Part shown: positions 54,999-64,000 of the stretch, in pieces | Layout: each line of letters begins with the position of its first letter | Position numbering within the stretch: position 1 is the stretch's first letter | Assembly: GCF_003130705.1 (NCBI RefSeq) | Contig: NZ_CP021355.1 | Location: forward strand, 868,001 to 932,000 | DNA: 64,000 nucleotides | Direction of reading: 5' to 3' | Source: Rhodococcus oxybenzonivorans | GTDB taxonomy: Bacteria > Actinomycetota > Actinomycetes > Mycobacteriales > Mycobacteriaceae | Translations under genes and position numbers: made by a program | Notes under the pieces: model-generated | Told to the model about the DNA's origin: nothing | Databases searched by the model: none | The model's input: only the letters and a program-made list of their open reading frames with translations

Positions 54999-55030
54999 CC
55001 AACATCCAGTCAGGGTTGACTGGATGTTGG
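54999..55030. promoter_or_regulatory. Perfect 14-bp palindrome between LLM oxidoreductase and fadA
   Basis: CCAACATCCAGTCA (54999-55012) and TGACTGGATGTTGG (55017-55030) with a 4-base centre, in the 180-bp divergent region. Size and symmetry fit a TetR-type operator; the TetR genes at 51.6 or 58.6 kb are candidate ligands (inference). Confidence 0.65.
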
Positions 55031-55162
55031 TTCGACGATACCGTGAGCGAACGGTCGGCGACAGTGGTTCGACCGCAGGTTCTTCACTTCGTCCCCTGTG
55101 GCTCTGCGCATCTCGCAGATCGCGTCCCCAGGGGATTCGTTCACGATCCGAGGAGAGTTGCC

Positions 55163-56374
55163 TTGTCTGAAGAGGCATTTGTATACGAGGCCATTCGCAC
55201 GCCTCGCGGTAAGGGCAAGAACGGAAGTCTGCACTCGGTCAAACCGATCGACCTCGTGGTGGGCCTGATCGACGAGCTGCGCGCACGGTTTCCGGACCTG
55301 GACCCGGGCTACATCGACGACATCGTGCTGGGTGTCGTCTCCCCGGTCGGCGAACAGGGTGGTGATATCGCCCGGGCCGCGGCGTTGGTGGCGGGCCTGC
55401 CTCTGACGGTGGCCGGACTGCAGATCAACCGGTTCTGCGCATCCGGACTCGAGGCGACGAACCTCGCCGCCCAGAAAGTACGGTCGGGCTTCGAGAACCT
55501 GGTGATCGCCGGTGGCGTCGAGTCCATGTCGCGAGTGCCGCTGGGCAGCGACGGAGGTGCCCTCTTCAACGACCCGACGACCGCATACGACCTCCACTTC
55601 GCTCCGCAGGGAATCGGTGCGGACCTGATCGCCACGATCGAGGGTTTCAGCCGCGAAGACGTCGATGCCTACGCTGCGCGGTCGCAGGCCCGCGCCGAGG
55701 CCGCCTGGTCCGGTGGATATTTCGCCAAGTCGGTCGTTCCGGTCAAGGATTTCAACGGTGTCCCGCTGCTCGATCACGACGAGCACCGCCGTCCGGGCAC
55801 CACCGTCGAATCGCTGGCCTCGTTGAAGCCGTCCTTTGCGGCACTCGGTCAACAGGGCGGCTTCGATGCTGTTGCGCTGCAGAAGTATACGTCGGTGGAG
55901 CGGATCAACCACGTCCATCACGGCGGTAACAGTTCCGGCATCGTGGACGGCGCGGCGCTGGTCCTGATCGGCAACGAAAAGGCCGGCAAGCAGTTCGGCC
56001 TCACACCCCGCGCCCGGATTATCGCCACCGCTGTCACCGGGGCAGACCCTACGATCATGCTCACCGCCCCCACCCCGGTGGCGCTGAAGGCACTCGATGT
56101 CGCCGGACTCACCGTCGACGACATCGATCTGTTCGAACTGAACGAGGCGTTTGCCTCGGTGGTCCTGAAATTCCAGAAGGATCTGGCCATTCCGGACGAG
56201 AAACTCAACGTGAACGGCGGCGCGATCGCCATGGGCCACCCCTTGGGAGCGACCGGCGCGATGCTCGTCGGAACGGTGATCGACGAGTTGGAGCGGCGCG
56301 GCGACCGGCGCGCATTGATCAACCTGTGCGTCGGTGGCGGCATGGGTATCGCGGCCATCATCGAGCGAGTCTGA
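55163..56374 (+). CDS. fadA: Acetyl-CoA acetyltransferase / 3-ketoacyl-CoA thiolase
   Basis: 403 residues from TTG 55163 (AGGAGAG upstream), reading [20 protein letters not shown]. Thiolase signatures: active Cys in [42 protein letters not shown] (His), and the second Cys in [10 protein letters not shown]. Cleaves 3-ketoacyl-CoA in beta-oxidation. Seventeen bases before fadB, forming the FadAB complex. Confidence 0.93.
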   Translation: MSEEAFVYEAIRTPRGKGKNGSLHSVKPIDLVVGLIDELRARFPDLDPGYIDDIVLGVVSPVGEQGGDIARAAALVAGLPLTVAGLQINRFCASGLEATNLAAQKVRSGFENLVIAGGVESMSRVPLGSDGGALFNDPTTAYDLHFAPQGIGADLIATIEGFSREDVDAYAARSQARAEAAWSGGYFAKSVVPVKDFNGVPLLDHDEHRRPGTTVESLASLKPSFAALGQQGGFDAVALQKYTSVERINHVHHGGNSSGIVDGAALVLIGNEKAGKQFGLTPRARIIATAVTGADPTIMLTAPTPVALKALDVAGLTVDDIDLFELNEAFASVVLKFQKDLAIPDEKLNVNGGAIAMGHPLGATGAMLVGTVIDELERRGDRRALINLCVGGGMGIAAIIERV

Positions 56375-56391
56375 AAGGCAACGGCAACAAC

Positions 56392-58542
56392 ATGAGTGCA
56401 ACATCAACCATCACGTGGTCGCAGGATTCGGACGGAATCGTGCTGCTGACCCTCGACGATCCGGCCCAGTCCGCAAACACCATGAACTCGCAGTACGTCG
56501 AGTCCATGGGCAACGTACTCGACCGGCTCGAGGCCGAGCGTGACTCTGTCACCGGTGTCGTGATCACGTCGGCGAAGAAGACCTTCTTCGCGGGCGGTGA
56601 CCTCAACGACCTGGTCCGTGCCACCGCGCAGGATGCGGTCAAGTTCACGGACTTCGCGAATGGGATCAAGGCCCAGTTCCGACGTCTCGAGACCCTGGGC
56701 CGTCCGGTGGTGGCGGCGGTCAACGGTGCCGCCCTCGGCGGTGGCCTCGAGATCACCCTGGCCACCCACCACCGCATCGCGGTCGATTCGAGATCGGTGA
56801 TCTTCGGACTGCCCGAAGTGACGCTCGGGTTGCTCCCCGGTGTCGGCGGAATCACCCGGACCGTTCGGATGTTGGGGCTCGAGAAGGCACTGACGAGCCT
56901 GCTGCTGACCGGGAAGACGTTCAGCCCCGCGGCCGCGAAGACACTCGGCCTCGTCGACGACCTGGTGGCCAGCGCCGACGAACTCGTTCCCGCCGCCAAG
57001 ACGTGGATCAAGGACAACCCCGAGGGCGGTGTACAGCCGTGGGATCGGAAGGGGTTCCGGATCCCCGGCGGCACCGCGCTCAATCCGGCGGTGACGGCGA
57101 ACCTGCGCCGCACCGTGGCAGGGGCACCCCTGGAGGCGCCGCGGGCCATCGTCGCCGCCGCTGCCGAGGGAGCGTTGGTCGACCTCGACACGGCAGCACA
57201 GATCGAGACGCGCTACTTCGTCGGCCTTGTCACCGGTCAGGTGTCGACGAACATGATCAAGGCACAGTTTTTCGATCTGCAGAGCATCAAAGCCGGCGGA
57301 AGCCGGCCGGAGGGGCATCCCAGGTTCGCGGCACAGAAGGTTGGCGTGATCGGCGCCGGGATGATGGGTGCCGCGGTGGCCTACGTCTCGGCGAAGGCGG
57401 GAATCGACGTCGTGCTACAGGACGTCTCGATCGAGTCGGCGCGAAAAGGGAAGGCCTACGCCGAAAAGCTGGAGGCCAAGGCCCTCGCTCGTGGAACAAC
57501 GACCGAGGAGAAGTCCGCCGCGCTACTCGCCCGCATCACCGCGACCGACAATCCGGCCGACTTCGCGAATGTCGATTTCGTCGTCGAGGCGGTCTTCGAG
57601 AGCGTGGAGGTCAAACAGGCGGTCTTCAAGTCGATCCAGGACGTCGTCGCCCCCGACGCCGTGCTGGGCTCGAATACGTCGACGCTGCCGATTACCACGC
57701 TGGCCGAAGGCGTCGACCGTAAGGAAGACTTCATCGGGGTGCACTTCTTCTCCCCGGTCGAACGGATGCCGTTGGTCGAGATCATCGTTGGCGCACACAC
57801 CGCACCGGCAACATTGGCGAAGGCGTTCGACTTCGCGCAGCAGATCAAGAAGACCCCGATCGTGGTCAACGACAGCCGCGGCTTCTTCACCAGCCGCGTG
57901 ATCACGAAGTTCCTCGACGAGGCCGCCGCCGCGGTCGGTGAGGGCATCGAACCGGTGATCATCGAGCAAGCGGGGGCCCAGGCCGGCTATCCCGCACCCC
58001 CGCTGCAGCTGCTCGACGAGCTGACGTTGACCCTGCCGCGCAAGATTCGTCAGGAAGCCCGTGCGGCGGTCGAGGCGGACGGCGGCGTCTGGGTCGAGCA
58101 CGGATCGGAGGCCGTCCTCGACCGGCTGGTCGAGGAACTCGATCGTCGAGGTCGGTCGACCGGTGGCGGCTTCTACGAGTACGACGAGTCGGGCAGCCGC
58201 GTCGGCCTGTGGCCGGGGCTGCGCGACGCCTTCCAGTCGGGGAGCACCGAGATCCCGTTCGACGACCTCAAGGAACGGATGCTGTTCGCGGAGTCCCTCG
58301 AGACGGTGCGCTGCCTCGACGAAGGGGTCCTGACGTCGGTCGCCGACGCCAACGTCGGGTCCCTGCTCGGTATCGGGTTCCCGGCGTGGACTGGCGGCGT
58401 CCTCCAGTACATCAACGGCTACCCGGGTGGGATCGCGGCGTTCGTCGAGCGGGCACGCGTACTTGCCGCCCGGTACGGCACTCGCTTCGAGCCGCCCGCC
58501 TCACTGGTGGCCAAGGCCGAGCGCGGAGAGACCTACGAGTAA
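56392..58542 (+). CDS. fadB: Multifunctional beta-oxidation enzyme (enoyl-CoA hydratase / 3-hydroxyacyl-CoA dehydrogenase)
   Basis: 716 residues from ATG 56392. N-terminal crotonase domain (KTFFAGGDLNDL, NGAALGGGLEITLATHHRI, PEVTLGLLPGVGG); a Rossmann NAD domain begins VGVIGAGMMGAAVAYVSAKA; the dehydrogenase motif NTSTLPITTLA ... GVHFFSPVERMPLVEII is followed by the C-terminal domains. Complete. The partner of the thiolase immediately upstream. Confidence 0.94.
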   Translation: MSATSTITWSQDSDGIVLLTLDDPAQSANTMNSQYVESMGNVLDRLEAERDSVTGVVITSAKKTFFAGGDLNDLVRATAQDAVKFTDFANGIKAQFRRLETLGRPVVAAVNGAALGGGLEITLATHHRIAVDSRSVIFGLPEVTLGLLPGVGGITRTVRMLGLEKALTSLLLTGKTFSPAAAKTLGLVDDLVASADELVPAAKTWIKDNPEGGVQPWDRKGFRIPGGTALNPAVTANLRRTVAGAPLEAPRAIVAAAAEGALVDLDTAAQIETRYFVGLVTGQVSTNMIKAQFFDLQSIKAGGSRPEGHPRFAAQKVGVIGAGMMGAAVAYVSAKAGIDVVLQDVSIESARKGKAYAEKLEAKALARGTTTEEKSAALLARITATDNPADFANVDFVVEAVFESVEVKQAVFKSIQDVVAPDAVLGSNTSTLPITTLAEGVDRKEDFIGVHFFSPVERMPLVEIIVGAHTAPATLAKAFDFAQQIKKTPIVVNDSRGFFTSRVITKFLDEAAAAVGEGIEPVIIEQAGAQAGYPAPPLQLLDELTLTLPRKIRQEARAAVEADGGVWVEHGSEAVLDRLVEELDRRGRSTGGGFYEYDESGSRVGLWPGLRDAFQSGSTEIPFDDLKERMLFAESLETVRCLDEGVLTSVADANVGSLLGIGFPAWTGGVLQYINGYPGGIAAFVERARVLAARYGTRFEPPASLVAKAERGETYE

Positions 58543-58559
58543 CGGCGTCATTTACGATC

Positions 58560-58595
58560 GGGGTTGGCACCACTGTGGGCAGTGGTGCCAACCCC
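58560..58595 (+). terminator. 15-bp perfect hairpin after fadB
   Basis: GGGGTTGGCACCACT (58560-58574) pairs perfectly with AGTGGTGCCAACCCC (58581-58595) with a 6-nt loop, 18 bases after the fadB stop. Probable terminator of the fadAB operon. Confidence 0.75.
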
Positions 58596-58627
58596 GTTGA
58601 GGGCTTTTCTCCGAACGGATGGAGCTG

Positions 58628-59245
58628 ATGTCGGTGTCGATCAGTGACGCCTCGGTCAAGCGCACCCAGCAAGAACGGCGGGCGATCACACGCAGGCAGA
58701 TACTCGACGCCGCCGTTGCGGTGTTGTTCCGGGACGGCTACTCCGCCGCCACCACGTTGCGGATCCAACACGAGGCGGGGGTGTCCCGCGGCCGTCTCTT
58801 ACAACAATTTCCCTCCCGCGAAGCGCTGCTCGTCGCCGCCGTCCAGCATCTCGCGACGGCGCGGATGGAGGACATGCGGCATCGCGACGATTGGCCACAC
58901 GACCCCACAGAGCGCATCGACTGGGCGATCGAGATCATGTGGCCCACCTTCCACCAGCCGTATTTCTGGGCCGCGACCGAGCTGTGGCTCGCCTCCCGCG
59001 CCAACGACAAGTTACGCGAAGCGCTGCTGCCGGAGGAGCGCCGGCTGGGCCACCTCGTGAGAGCAACGACCGACGCGTTCTTCGGCGGCGAGTTGTGCGC
59101 ACGCCCGCGCTACGAGTTGGTACGCGAACAACTCAACACCTCGATGCGGGGTGCCGCACTGACCTATGCGCTCGATCCGCGCGATCCCGCCACCGACCCG
59201 CACCTGCACGAGTGGAAACTGATGGCGCGAGAACTGCTTACCTGA
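58628..59245 (+). CDS. TetR/AcrR-family regulator
   Basis: 205 residues from ATG 58628 (an ATG at 58619 is possible). HTH: RRQILDAAVAVLFRDGYSAA, TLRIQHEAGVSRGRLLQQFP. Aromatic-rich ligand domain (IEIMWPTFHQPYFWAATELW), suiting a hydrophobic acyl ligand. Directly downstream of the fadAB terminator; it may control that operon or its own. Its 3' end overlaps the convergent gene by 8 bases. Confidence 0.88.
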   Translation: MSVSISDASVKRTQQERRAITRRQILDAAVAVLFRDGYSAATTLRIQHEAGVSRGRLLQQFPSREALLVAAVQHLATARMEDMRHRDDWPHDPTERIDWAIEIMWPTFHQPYFWAATELWLASRANDKLREALLPEERRLGHLVRATTDAFFGGELCARPRYELVREQLNTSMRGAALTYALDPRDPATDPHLHEWKLMARELLT

Positions 59246-60197
59246 CGGCCTGTACGGCGGAGCTATCCCGCGCCACCGATCTGGCGCGGGATTCCTCGTA
59301 TTCCCGGGCGGTCTTCTCGATGAGCGTGGCGACCGAGAGGACCGCGTCCACCCCGGACACGCTGTGCCCACCACTCCACGCCGTGCGGTTGCTGAGCAAT
59401 CGGTCCTGGCGGAAACCCTCGGATGCGGGATGCTCGGCCGCGGCAGCGTCTCCGGCCTGCCGATCGACCCAGCACTTGAGCAGGCTCGCCGGAATGCCAC
59501 CTACCTGGGTCGAGAGCACGACGTCGTCGAGGCTCGCCTCGACCAGCGCGCGCCGATAGTCGTTGTCGGCCCGACTTTCGTCGGTGGCGATGAACTTCGT
59601 TCCCATGTACCCGAGGTCGGCGCCGAGAACCTGGGCGGCATGCAACGCCACGCCGTCACTGATACCGCCGGCCAGAACGATGGTGCCGTCGAATCGCTCG
59701 CGGACGGCGCGGACGAAGGAGAACGGGTTCGCCCAGCCCGTCTGGCCGCCGGCACCCGCGGTCAGGAGCACCAACCCGTCCACGCCCAAGGCGATGGCCC
59801 GGGCCGCATGCTGCAACGTCGCGACGTCGGCGTAGACCTGGCATCCGATCGCGCGCAGCGGGGCAAGAACGGGCTCGGGGGACCCGACACTGGTGATGAC
59901 GAGTTCTACGCCGTGATCCACCAGGCACGCGAGGTCTTCGCGCAGTCGCCGGTTCGATCGGTGCACCACGAGGTTCGGCGCAAAGGGCGCCGACCTCGGG
60001 ACCTCGCTCAGGGCCGTCTCGATGCGGGTGAGCCAGTGGTCGAGTTCACCGGTGGTGGCCGCATTGTGGGTGGGCAAGGATCCCACGACGCCTTCGCGGC
60101 ACGCCGCGATGACCAGGTCGGGGCCGGATACCTCCGTCATCGGGGCGGCGATCAACGGAACGGTCAATCGATTCGCCAACGCTTCGGAAATGGACAC
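59238..60197 (-). CDS. Nitronate monooxygenase / NPD-like FMN protein
   Basis: 319 residues from GTG 60197, with AGGAG seven bases upstream. TIM-barrel FMN enzyme: VPLIAAPMTEVSGPDLVIAA, VVGSLPTHNA, LVLLTAGAGGQTGW, FDGTIVLAGGISDGVALHAA, GADLGYMGTKFIATDESRA. Most such proteins oxidise nitronates or reduce quinones; the mycolic actinomycete branch often sits with lipid-degradation genes. Divergent from the double-TetR gene. Confidence 0.85.
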   Translation of the reverse strand: MSISEALANRLTVPLIAAPMTEVSGPDLVIAACREGVVGSLPTHNAATTGELDHWLTRIETALSEVPRSAPFAPNLVVHRSNRRLREDLACLVDHGVELVITSVGSPEPVLAPLRAIGCQVYADVATLQHAARAIALGVDGLVLLTAGAGGQTGWANPFSFVRAVRERFDGTIVLAGGISDGVALHAAQVLGADLGYMGTKFIATDESRADNDYRRALVEASLDDVVLSTQVGGIPASLLKCWVDRQAGDAAAAEHPASEGFRQDRLLSNRTAWSGGHSVSGVDAVLSVATLIEKTAREYEESRARSVARDSSAVQAVR

Positions 60198-60239
60198 GTC
60201 AGACTCCTTGCGAGAACCACGAGAGGCAGGGTGTGCACC

Positions 60240-60320
60240 TAAGTAAATGCCGGGAAATCGGCGATGGCGCATGCTAGGTTGAAATCAAGCTACAACCCCG
60301 GTAAGTAAATCTCAAGCCAC
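60240..60320. promoter_or_regulatory. Divergent control region with two TAAGTAAAT motifs
   Basis: TAAGTAAAT occurs at 60240-60248 and again within GTAAGTAAATCTCAAGCCAC (60301-60320), between the NPD-like gene and the double-TetR gene. The longer copy recurs at 61,682 before the GAF-LuxR genes. Likely binding sites of one regulator, perhaps the double TetR itself. Confidence 0.55.
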
Positions 60321-60325
60321 ATCGA

Positions 60326-61540
60326 ATGCGCCGAAAAGGGGCGGGGAGCATCGACGAACCAGTGCGCCCGAGTCGAGCTCGGCTCACCAGCACTCCGCGT
60401 CCCCGCAACCGCAGGGCCCAGATCCTGGTGGCCGCGAGCGCCCTGTTCTCCGAACGCGGTTACCACAATGTGGGCACCGAGGACATCGCCTCGTCCGTCG
60501 GGATCACCGCCGGGGCCTTGTACCGGCACTTTCGGAGTAAACAGGAATTGCTCGCCTGCACGGTGGCCGAGAGCTTCGATCAGGCGGGTGAGTTGTTGAT
60601 CTCACGCGGAATCGATGACCTCCCGGCACTGCTGCACGGTCTGGCGGAAACGGCCGGCACTCGACGTGACCTCGGAGTTCTGTGGAATCGCGAGATTCGA
60701 CACCTGGCACCGGAGCGGCAGGCGTCCCTGCGTGACCGATTGCATGAGGTGGTGTCGCGTCTCTCCGCGGCGCTCGGCCATTCCGTGCCGGGGGTGGGCG
60801 CCGCTGACGCGGAACTGCTGGCGTGGTGCACTCTTGCGGTTCTGACCAGCCCGGGCTATCACCGCACCGAGATCCTGCCGGGCCGTTTGATCGACCTGCT
60901 CGCCACCATGGCCGTGGCCGTCAGCGCGGCGCCGTTGAACAGTGCAGCTGAACCGGCCGCCGATCTGCCCGGACGGGGCGGCATGGCGCCGGCCTCGCGC
61001 CGCGAGGCTCTCCTGGGCGCGGCCACCAGACTGTTCGGCGCGAAGGGGTACCAAGCAGTCACGATGGACGAGATCGCAGCCGCTGTGCAGGTCCACAGCG
61101 CCAGCGTGTACCGGCACTTCGATACGAAGGCCGATCTCCTGGCCGCCGTGATCGACCGGGGCGCGGAACCGCTCCAGTTGGGGCTGTCGCAGGCACTGTT
61201 CTCCGCGGACACCTCCCAGGAGGCTCTGGACGCCGCGGTCGATGCGTACATCGCGTTCGCGATGATCCACCACGACCTGCTGGCCGTGCTGACCTGCGAG
61301 GTACTCAGCCTTCCACCCGCCCGCCGGCACGCTGTGCGCAGCGCGCAGCACGACTACGTCGGGCAGTGGTTCCAACTGCTGCAAGAATCCCGGCCCGAAC
61401 TCGACGACACCGAGGTGCGATTTCGTGTTCACGCTGCGTTGACAATCGTCAACGATGTATCCAGGACGGTACGGTTGCGCTGCATGCCCAACGTGCAGGA
61501 ACGTGTGCGCCTGGCCACCCGCCGCGCATTGTATGGCTGA
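60326..61540 (+). CDS. Double TetR regulator (two TetR domains in one chain)
   Basis: 404 residues containing two complete TetR units. First HTH: AASALFSERGYHNVGTEDIA, SSVGITAGALYRHFRSKQEL. Second HTH: GAATRLFGAKGYQAVTMDEI, AAAVQVHSASVYRHFDTKAD. Each is followed by a ligand-binding helical region. TetR proteins dimerise, so the fusion may be an intramolecular pseudo-dimer or read two operators. The tandem motif region upstream fits autoregulation. Confidence 0.9.
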   Translation: MRRKGAGSIDEPVRPSRARLTSTPRPRNRRAQILVAASALFSERGYHNVGTEDIASSVGITAGALYRHFRSKQELLACTVAESFDQAGELLISRGIDDLPALLHGLAETAGTRRDLGVLWNREIRHLAPERQASLRDRLHEVVSRLSAALGHSVPGVGAADAELLAWCTLAVLTSPGYHRTEILPGRLIDLLATMAVAVSAAPLNSAAEPAADLPGRGGMAPASRREALLGAATRLFGAKGYQAVTMDEIAAAVQVHSASVYRHFDTKADLLAAVIDRGAEPLQLGLSQALFSADTSQEALDAAVDAYIAFAMIHHDLLAVLTCEVLSLPPARRHAVRSAQHDYVGQWFQLLQESRPELDDTEVRFRVHAALTIVNDVSRTVRLRCMPNVQERVRLATRRALYG

Positions 61541-61681
61541 CACTCCCCGCCCCATAGTTAAGGGCAATTCACTACCGATCGCGACCTCAACCCCGCACGA
61601 TTTCAGCGCATACCCCCTGACGAGGGAGTTTTCAAGGTCGGCGCGTTGACAATAGTGATGCGGGTCACCACAATGGCAGAC

Positions 61682-61701
61682 GTAAGTAAATCGTGAGCCA
61701 C
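61682..61701 (+). promoter_or_regulatory. GTAAGTAAATC...GAGCCAC motif before GAF-LuxR operon
   Basis: GTAAGTAAATCGTGAGCCAC, identical at 17 of 20 positions to the copy at 60,301-60,320, ~100 bases upstream of the first GAF-LuxR gene. It suggests shared regulation with the double-TetR/NPD pair. Confidence 0.55.
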
Positions 61702-61727
61702 GACATGGTGAATTGAAGGCAGGTGCA

Positions 61728-61805
61728 GTGCCGCAGCATCCCGAGGAGGACGTCGCCGACATGGCGGCAATGGATGCCCCGCACCCGGAGATGGAGGAAC
61801 AGTGA
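61728..61805 (+). CDS. 25-residue acidic leader ORF coupled to GAF-LuxR gene
   Basis: GTG 61728 to TGA 61805; the stop overlaps the GTG start of the regulator (GTGA). The peptide is acidic and Met-rich ([20 protein letters not shown]). It may couple translation or be part of an attenuation device. It is short and without family, so uncertain. Confidence 0.4.
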   Translation: MPQHPEEDVADMAAMDAPHPEMEEQ

Positions 61806-62914
61806 ATACTTCCGCCGCCCAGCCGTCCGTCGCCCACCGGCTGAGCGAGATGGCGGCCGCGATGCGAGAAATGGCGGGGGTGGAGGTCACCGAGACCCGA
61901 AACGCGGGTGACACGATCGATGAGACCGGTGCTTTGTCCGCCATTCTCGACGAGCTACACCACGCGCAGGGCGTCCTCTACGAGCAGGCCTGCCTGACTC
62001 CCCAGCGCGGTCTGGAACGCGTGCTCGGTTCGCTGGCCCGCCTGCGCTCGGCGGCGACCGGGCCCGGCCAGTTCTTCAGTAGTTCGGCCGAAGAACTGTG
62101 TACCGCAGGGGGATTCGACCGGGTTCTGGTCTCTCGCATCCAGGGTTCGATGTGGATTCCGCACACCCTGCACCTGGTCTCCGAGGCCATCTCCGCCGCG
62201 CTGCGCAACTATCTGAGCGATCTGGAGATCCCCTTGAGCGCGTCGCCGCTCGAGGCCGATGTCGTACGGCGCCGGATCCCGATGCTGGTGAGCGATGCCG
62301 GGGCAGAAACCCGGACCTATCGTCCGCTCATCAGGTTGTCGAGGACCACAAGCTATGTCGTTGCGCCGGTGGTGGTCGACGGAACAGTCGTCGCCCTGCT
62401 TCATGCCGACACCAATATCTCAGGCCGGGTGCTGACGTCCGCGGACCGTGACATCGTTCGGCTCTTCGCCGACGGGCTGGGACCGATCTACGAACGGATG
62501 GTGCTCACCGAGCGACTGCGTGAGCAGCGTGACCGGCTCGGTATGGTCTTCAGCGCCACGGAAGCGATGATCGACGACGTTCACGGTGGCCCGCTGACCC
62601 TCGACGCCCCCATCGGGATGTTGCCCCCGGCGGCTGTCGATCCTTCTCGCCGAGATCGTGGGGCGGCGGGCGGATCGTCGGAGGTGCGGGTTACGGGTCG
62701 GCCCGAACGGCACTTGACCGCACGCGAGGTCGATGTGGTGGAACTGCTGTCGAAAGGCGCGTCGAACGCGGAAATCGCCGCCCAGCTCACCGTGTCCGAG
62801 AGCACCGTGAAATCCCATGTGAAACACATCTTCCGCAAGTTGGGTGCCACCAACAGGGCCAGCGCCATCGCGCGATACGGGAAGATGAAACGCTCGATGG
62901 GACGGACACTATGA
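61802..62914 (+). CDS. GAF-domain LuxR-family transcriptional regulator 1
   Basis: 370 residues from GTG 61802. N-terminal helical region, a GAF domain ([40 protein letters not shown]), a coiled stretch ([20 protein letters not shown]) and a C-terminal LuxR HTH ([40 protein letters not shown]). Overlaps the next regulator by ATGA. It probably senses a small aromatic or lipid-derived ligand. Confidence 0.9.
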   Translation: MNTSAAQPSVAHRLSEMAAAMREMAGVEVTETRNAGDTIDETGALSAILDELHHAQGVLYEQACLTPQRGLERVLGSLARLRSAATGPGQFFSSSAEELCTAGGFDRVLVSRIQGSMWIPHTLHLVSEAISAALRNYLSDLEIPLSASPLEADVVRRRIPMLVSDAGAETRTYRPLIRLSRTTSYVVAPVVVDGTVVALLHADTNISGRVLTSADRDIVRLFADGLGPIYERMVLTERLREQRDRLGMVFSATEAMIDDVHGGPLTLDAPIGMLPPAAVDPSRRDRGAAGGSSEVRVTGRPERHLTAREVDVVELLSKGASNAEIAAQLTVSESTVKSHVKHIFRKLGATNRASAIARYGKMKRSMGRTL

Positions 62915-64000
62915 CACAGGCATTGATCGCAACGACGCAGCACCAGACTGTACGGGGATCCTTGCAGGGGTGGCGACGCAAAGACATCGAACTGATCACT
63001 CGGCTGGAGGCCATCCGGGACGAGATCTTCGCTGATGTCGGTTCGACCACTCTTCCGGGGATCCGGCACGAGCGTCCCGCCCATTCCGCAGAGGCGATCT
63101 CAGTCCTGACGCATCACTGCGTCGACGAGCTGCGACGGGCCGCGGCAGCCGACACCGCCAAGGTGGAGCGACTGACCAAGACAGTCCTCGACCTGCAGCA
63201 GGTGGCGATGGATCTGTACCTGAACGAAATGGGCCGCAGGACCGAACGTCTGGCCGAATGCTCGGCGGGACTCCACCGGTTGCGGACCGTCCCGAGCACC
63301 TCCGACCTCCTCGACCGCCTCTGTGAGGACGTGGCCGTTCGTTGCGGATTCCGGCGGGTGGTGTTGTCGCGGGTCGAGGCGGGAACCTGGAAACCGTGGA
63401 AGGCGTACCTGGGCGAGGGCGATGAATCGGACTCATGGTTCACCGACTGGATCGATCGCGGGATACCGTTCGACGAGCGGGCTCCTGAAGCGCGGCTGCT
63501 GACCGATCATCGGCCGGCGATCGTCTACGACACGGAAAACGCGCCGGTATACCGGCCGATCATCGTCGAGTCGGGTCGCTCACGCTCGTACGTGGTCTCC
63601 GCCCTGGTTCTCGACAACAACGTTGTCGGTTTGCTTCATGCCGACCACTTCCCGGTTCCGAGCCGGATCGACGAGATCGACCGCGACGTCCTGTGGGCCT
63701 TCACCGAAGGGGTCGGCTACATCTACGAGCGGACGTCGCTGATGGAGCGGTTGCGCAGCCAACGCGACCAGATCAGGGAAATCCTCTCGTCGACGGTGGC
63801 GACGATGGACGAGCTGTGCGAATCGGGGATGGCCTCGGCCGGCCGGGCAGACTCCGATCCTGCCGGAGCCGACTCGTCGGCGGACTTCGCCTCGCGTCCC
63901 AGCTTGGTCCCGCTCGCCGAATTCACCTCCCGCGAACAAGAGGTGTTCACATTGATGGCGGCGGGGGCGACCAACAACGACATCGCCGAGTCCCTCGTCA
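62911..64000 (+). CDS. GAF-domain LuxR-family regulator 2 (runs off window)
   Basis: Starts ATG 62911 ([20 protein letters not shown]) in an ATGA overlap and is open to the window end. GAF domain: [40 protein letters not shown]. The LuxR HTH begins [26 protein letters not shown] and is cut by the window edge. Paralogue of the preceding gene (same layout, [17 protein letters not shown] coil). The pair may form heterodimers. Confidence 0.9.
   Translation, partial: MTQALIATTQHQTVRGSLQGWRRKDIELITRLEAIRDEIFADVGSTTLPGIRHERPAHSAEAISVLTHHCVDELRRAAAADTAKVERLTKTVLDLQQVAMDLYLNEMGRRTERLAECSAGLHRLRTVPSTSDLLDRLCEDVAVRCGFRRVVLSRVEAGTWKPWKAYLGEGDESDSWFTDWIDRGIPFDERAPEARLLTDHRPAIVYDTENAPVYRPIIVESGRSRSYVVSALVLDNNVVGLLHADHFPVPSRIDEIDRDVLWAFTEGVGYIYERTSLMERLRSQRDQIREILSSTVATMDELCESGMASAGRADSDPAGADSSADFASRPSLVPLAEFTSREQEVFTLMAAGATNNDIAESLV

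Overview
This is a GC-rich window with frequent GTG/TTG starts, ATGA/GTGA gene overlaps, a PknK-type kinase, an Lsr2 remnant and several F420/FMN luciferase-like oxidoreductases. That combination points to a mycolic-acid actinomycete, most probably Rhodococcus or a close relative. The genus is an inference from gene content; no rRNA or tRNA gene is visible.

Layout. (1) 1-11,400, chromosomal: a giant Ser/Thr-kinase/ATPase/GAF/histidine-kinase fusion with its overlapping response regulator; a minus-strand run of luciferase-like monooxygenase, RibBA and MFS transporter; a crotonase. (2) 11,500-14,120: an XRE-ImmA/IrrE protein coupled to an unknown partner, and a small orphan gene. (3) 14,140-25,390: an insertion-sequence nest. 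An IS110-family element carries a translationally coupled HTH gene. Next to it is a mirror-image structure: a Tn554-like two-recombinase element in the centre, flanked on both sides by inverted IS256-family remnants, each split by an ISAzo13-family element at the same base. (4) 25,700-31,000: a DUF4429-like gene, an array of five tandem 31-35 residue tryptophan-rich peptides, and a decayed recombinase/HTH/recombinase operon mixed with a broken ComB-like gene. (5) 31,000-45,600: small plasmid- or ICE-like genes, a RES/Xre toxin-antitoxin pair, a secreted HNH nuclease, a protein made of eight concatenated ribbon-helix-helix units, and many pseudogenes (Lsr2, a gamma-resorcylate-decarboxylase-like amidohydrolase, secreted proteins). 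(6) 45,900-64,000, chromosomal again: an esterase, a paired SMR efflux system, PknK, a TetR regulator, a transglycosylase/NlpC hydrolase, an F420-type oxidoreductase divergent from fadA-fadB, two further TetR-type regulators (one a double TetR), a nitronate-monooxygenase-like protein, and two tandem GAF-LuxR regulators, the last running off the window.

How it fits together. The right end reads as a fatty-acid or aromatic acyl-CoA catabolism neighbourhood: a thiolase and a multifunctional beta-oxidation enzyme surrounded by regulators, with a shared TAAGTAAAT motif and a 14-bp palindrome as likely control sites. The middle is an accessory island under active decay, with many frameshifts and in-frame amber codons. 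The strongest novelty candidates are the tandem Trp-rich micropeptide array (26,631-27,163), with a possible second decayed locus near 42,200, and the eight-unit ribbon-helix-helix protein (38,926-40,541). I cannot assign a function to either.
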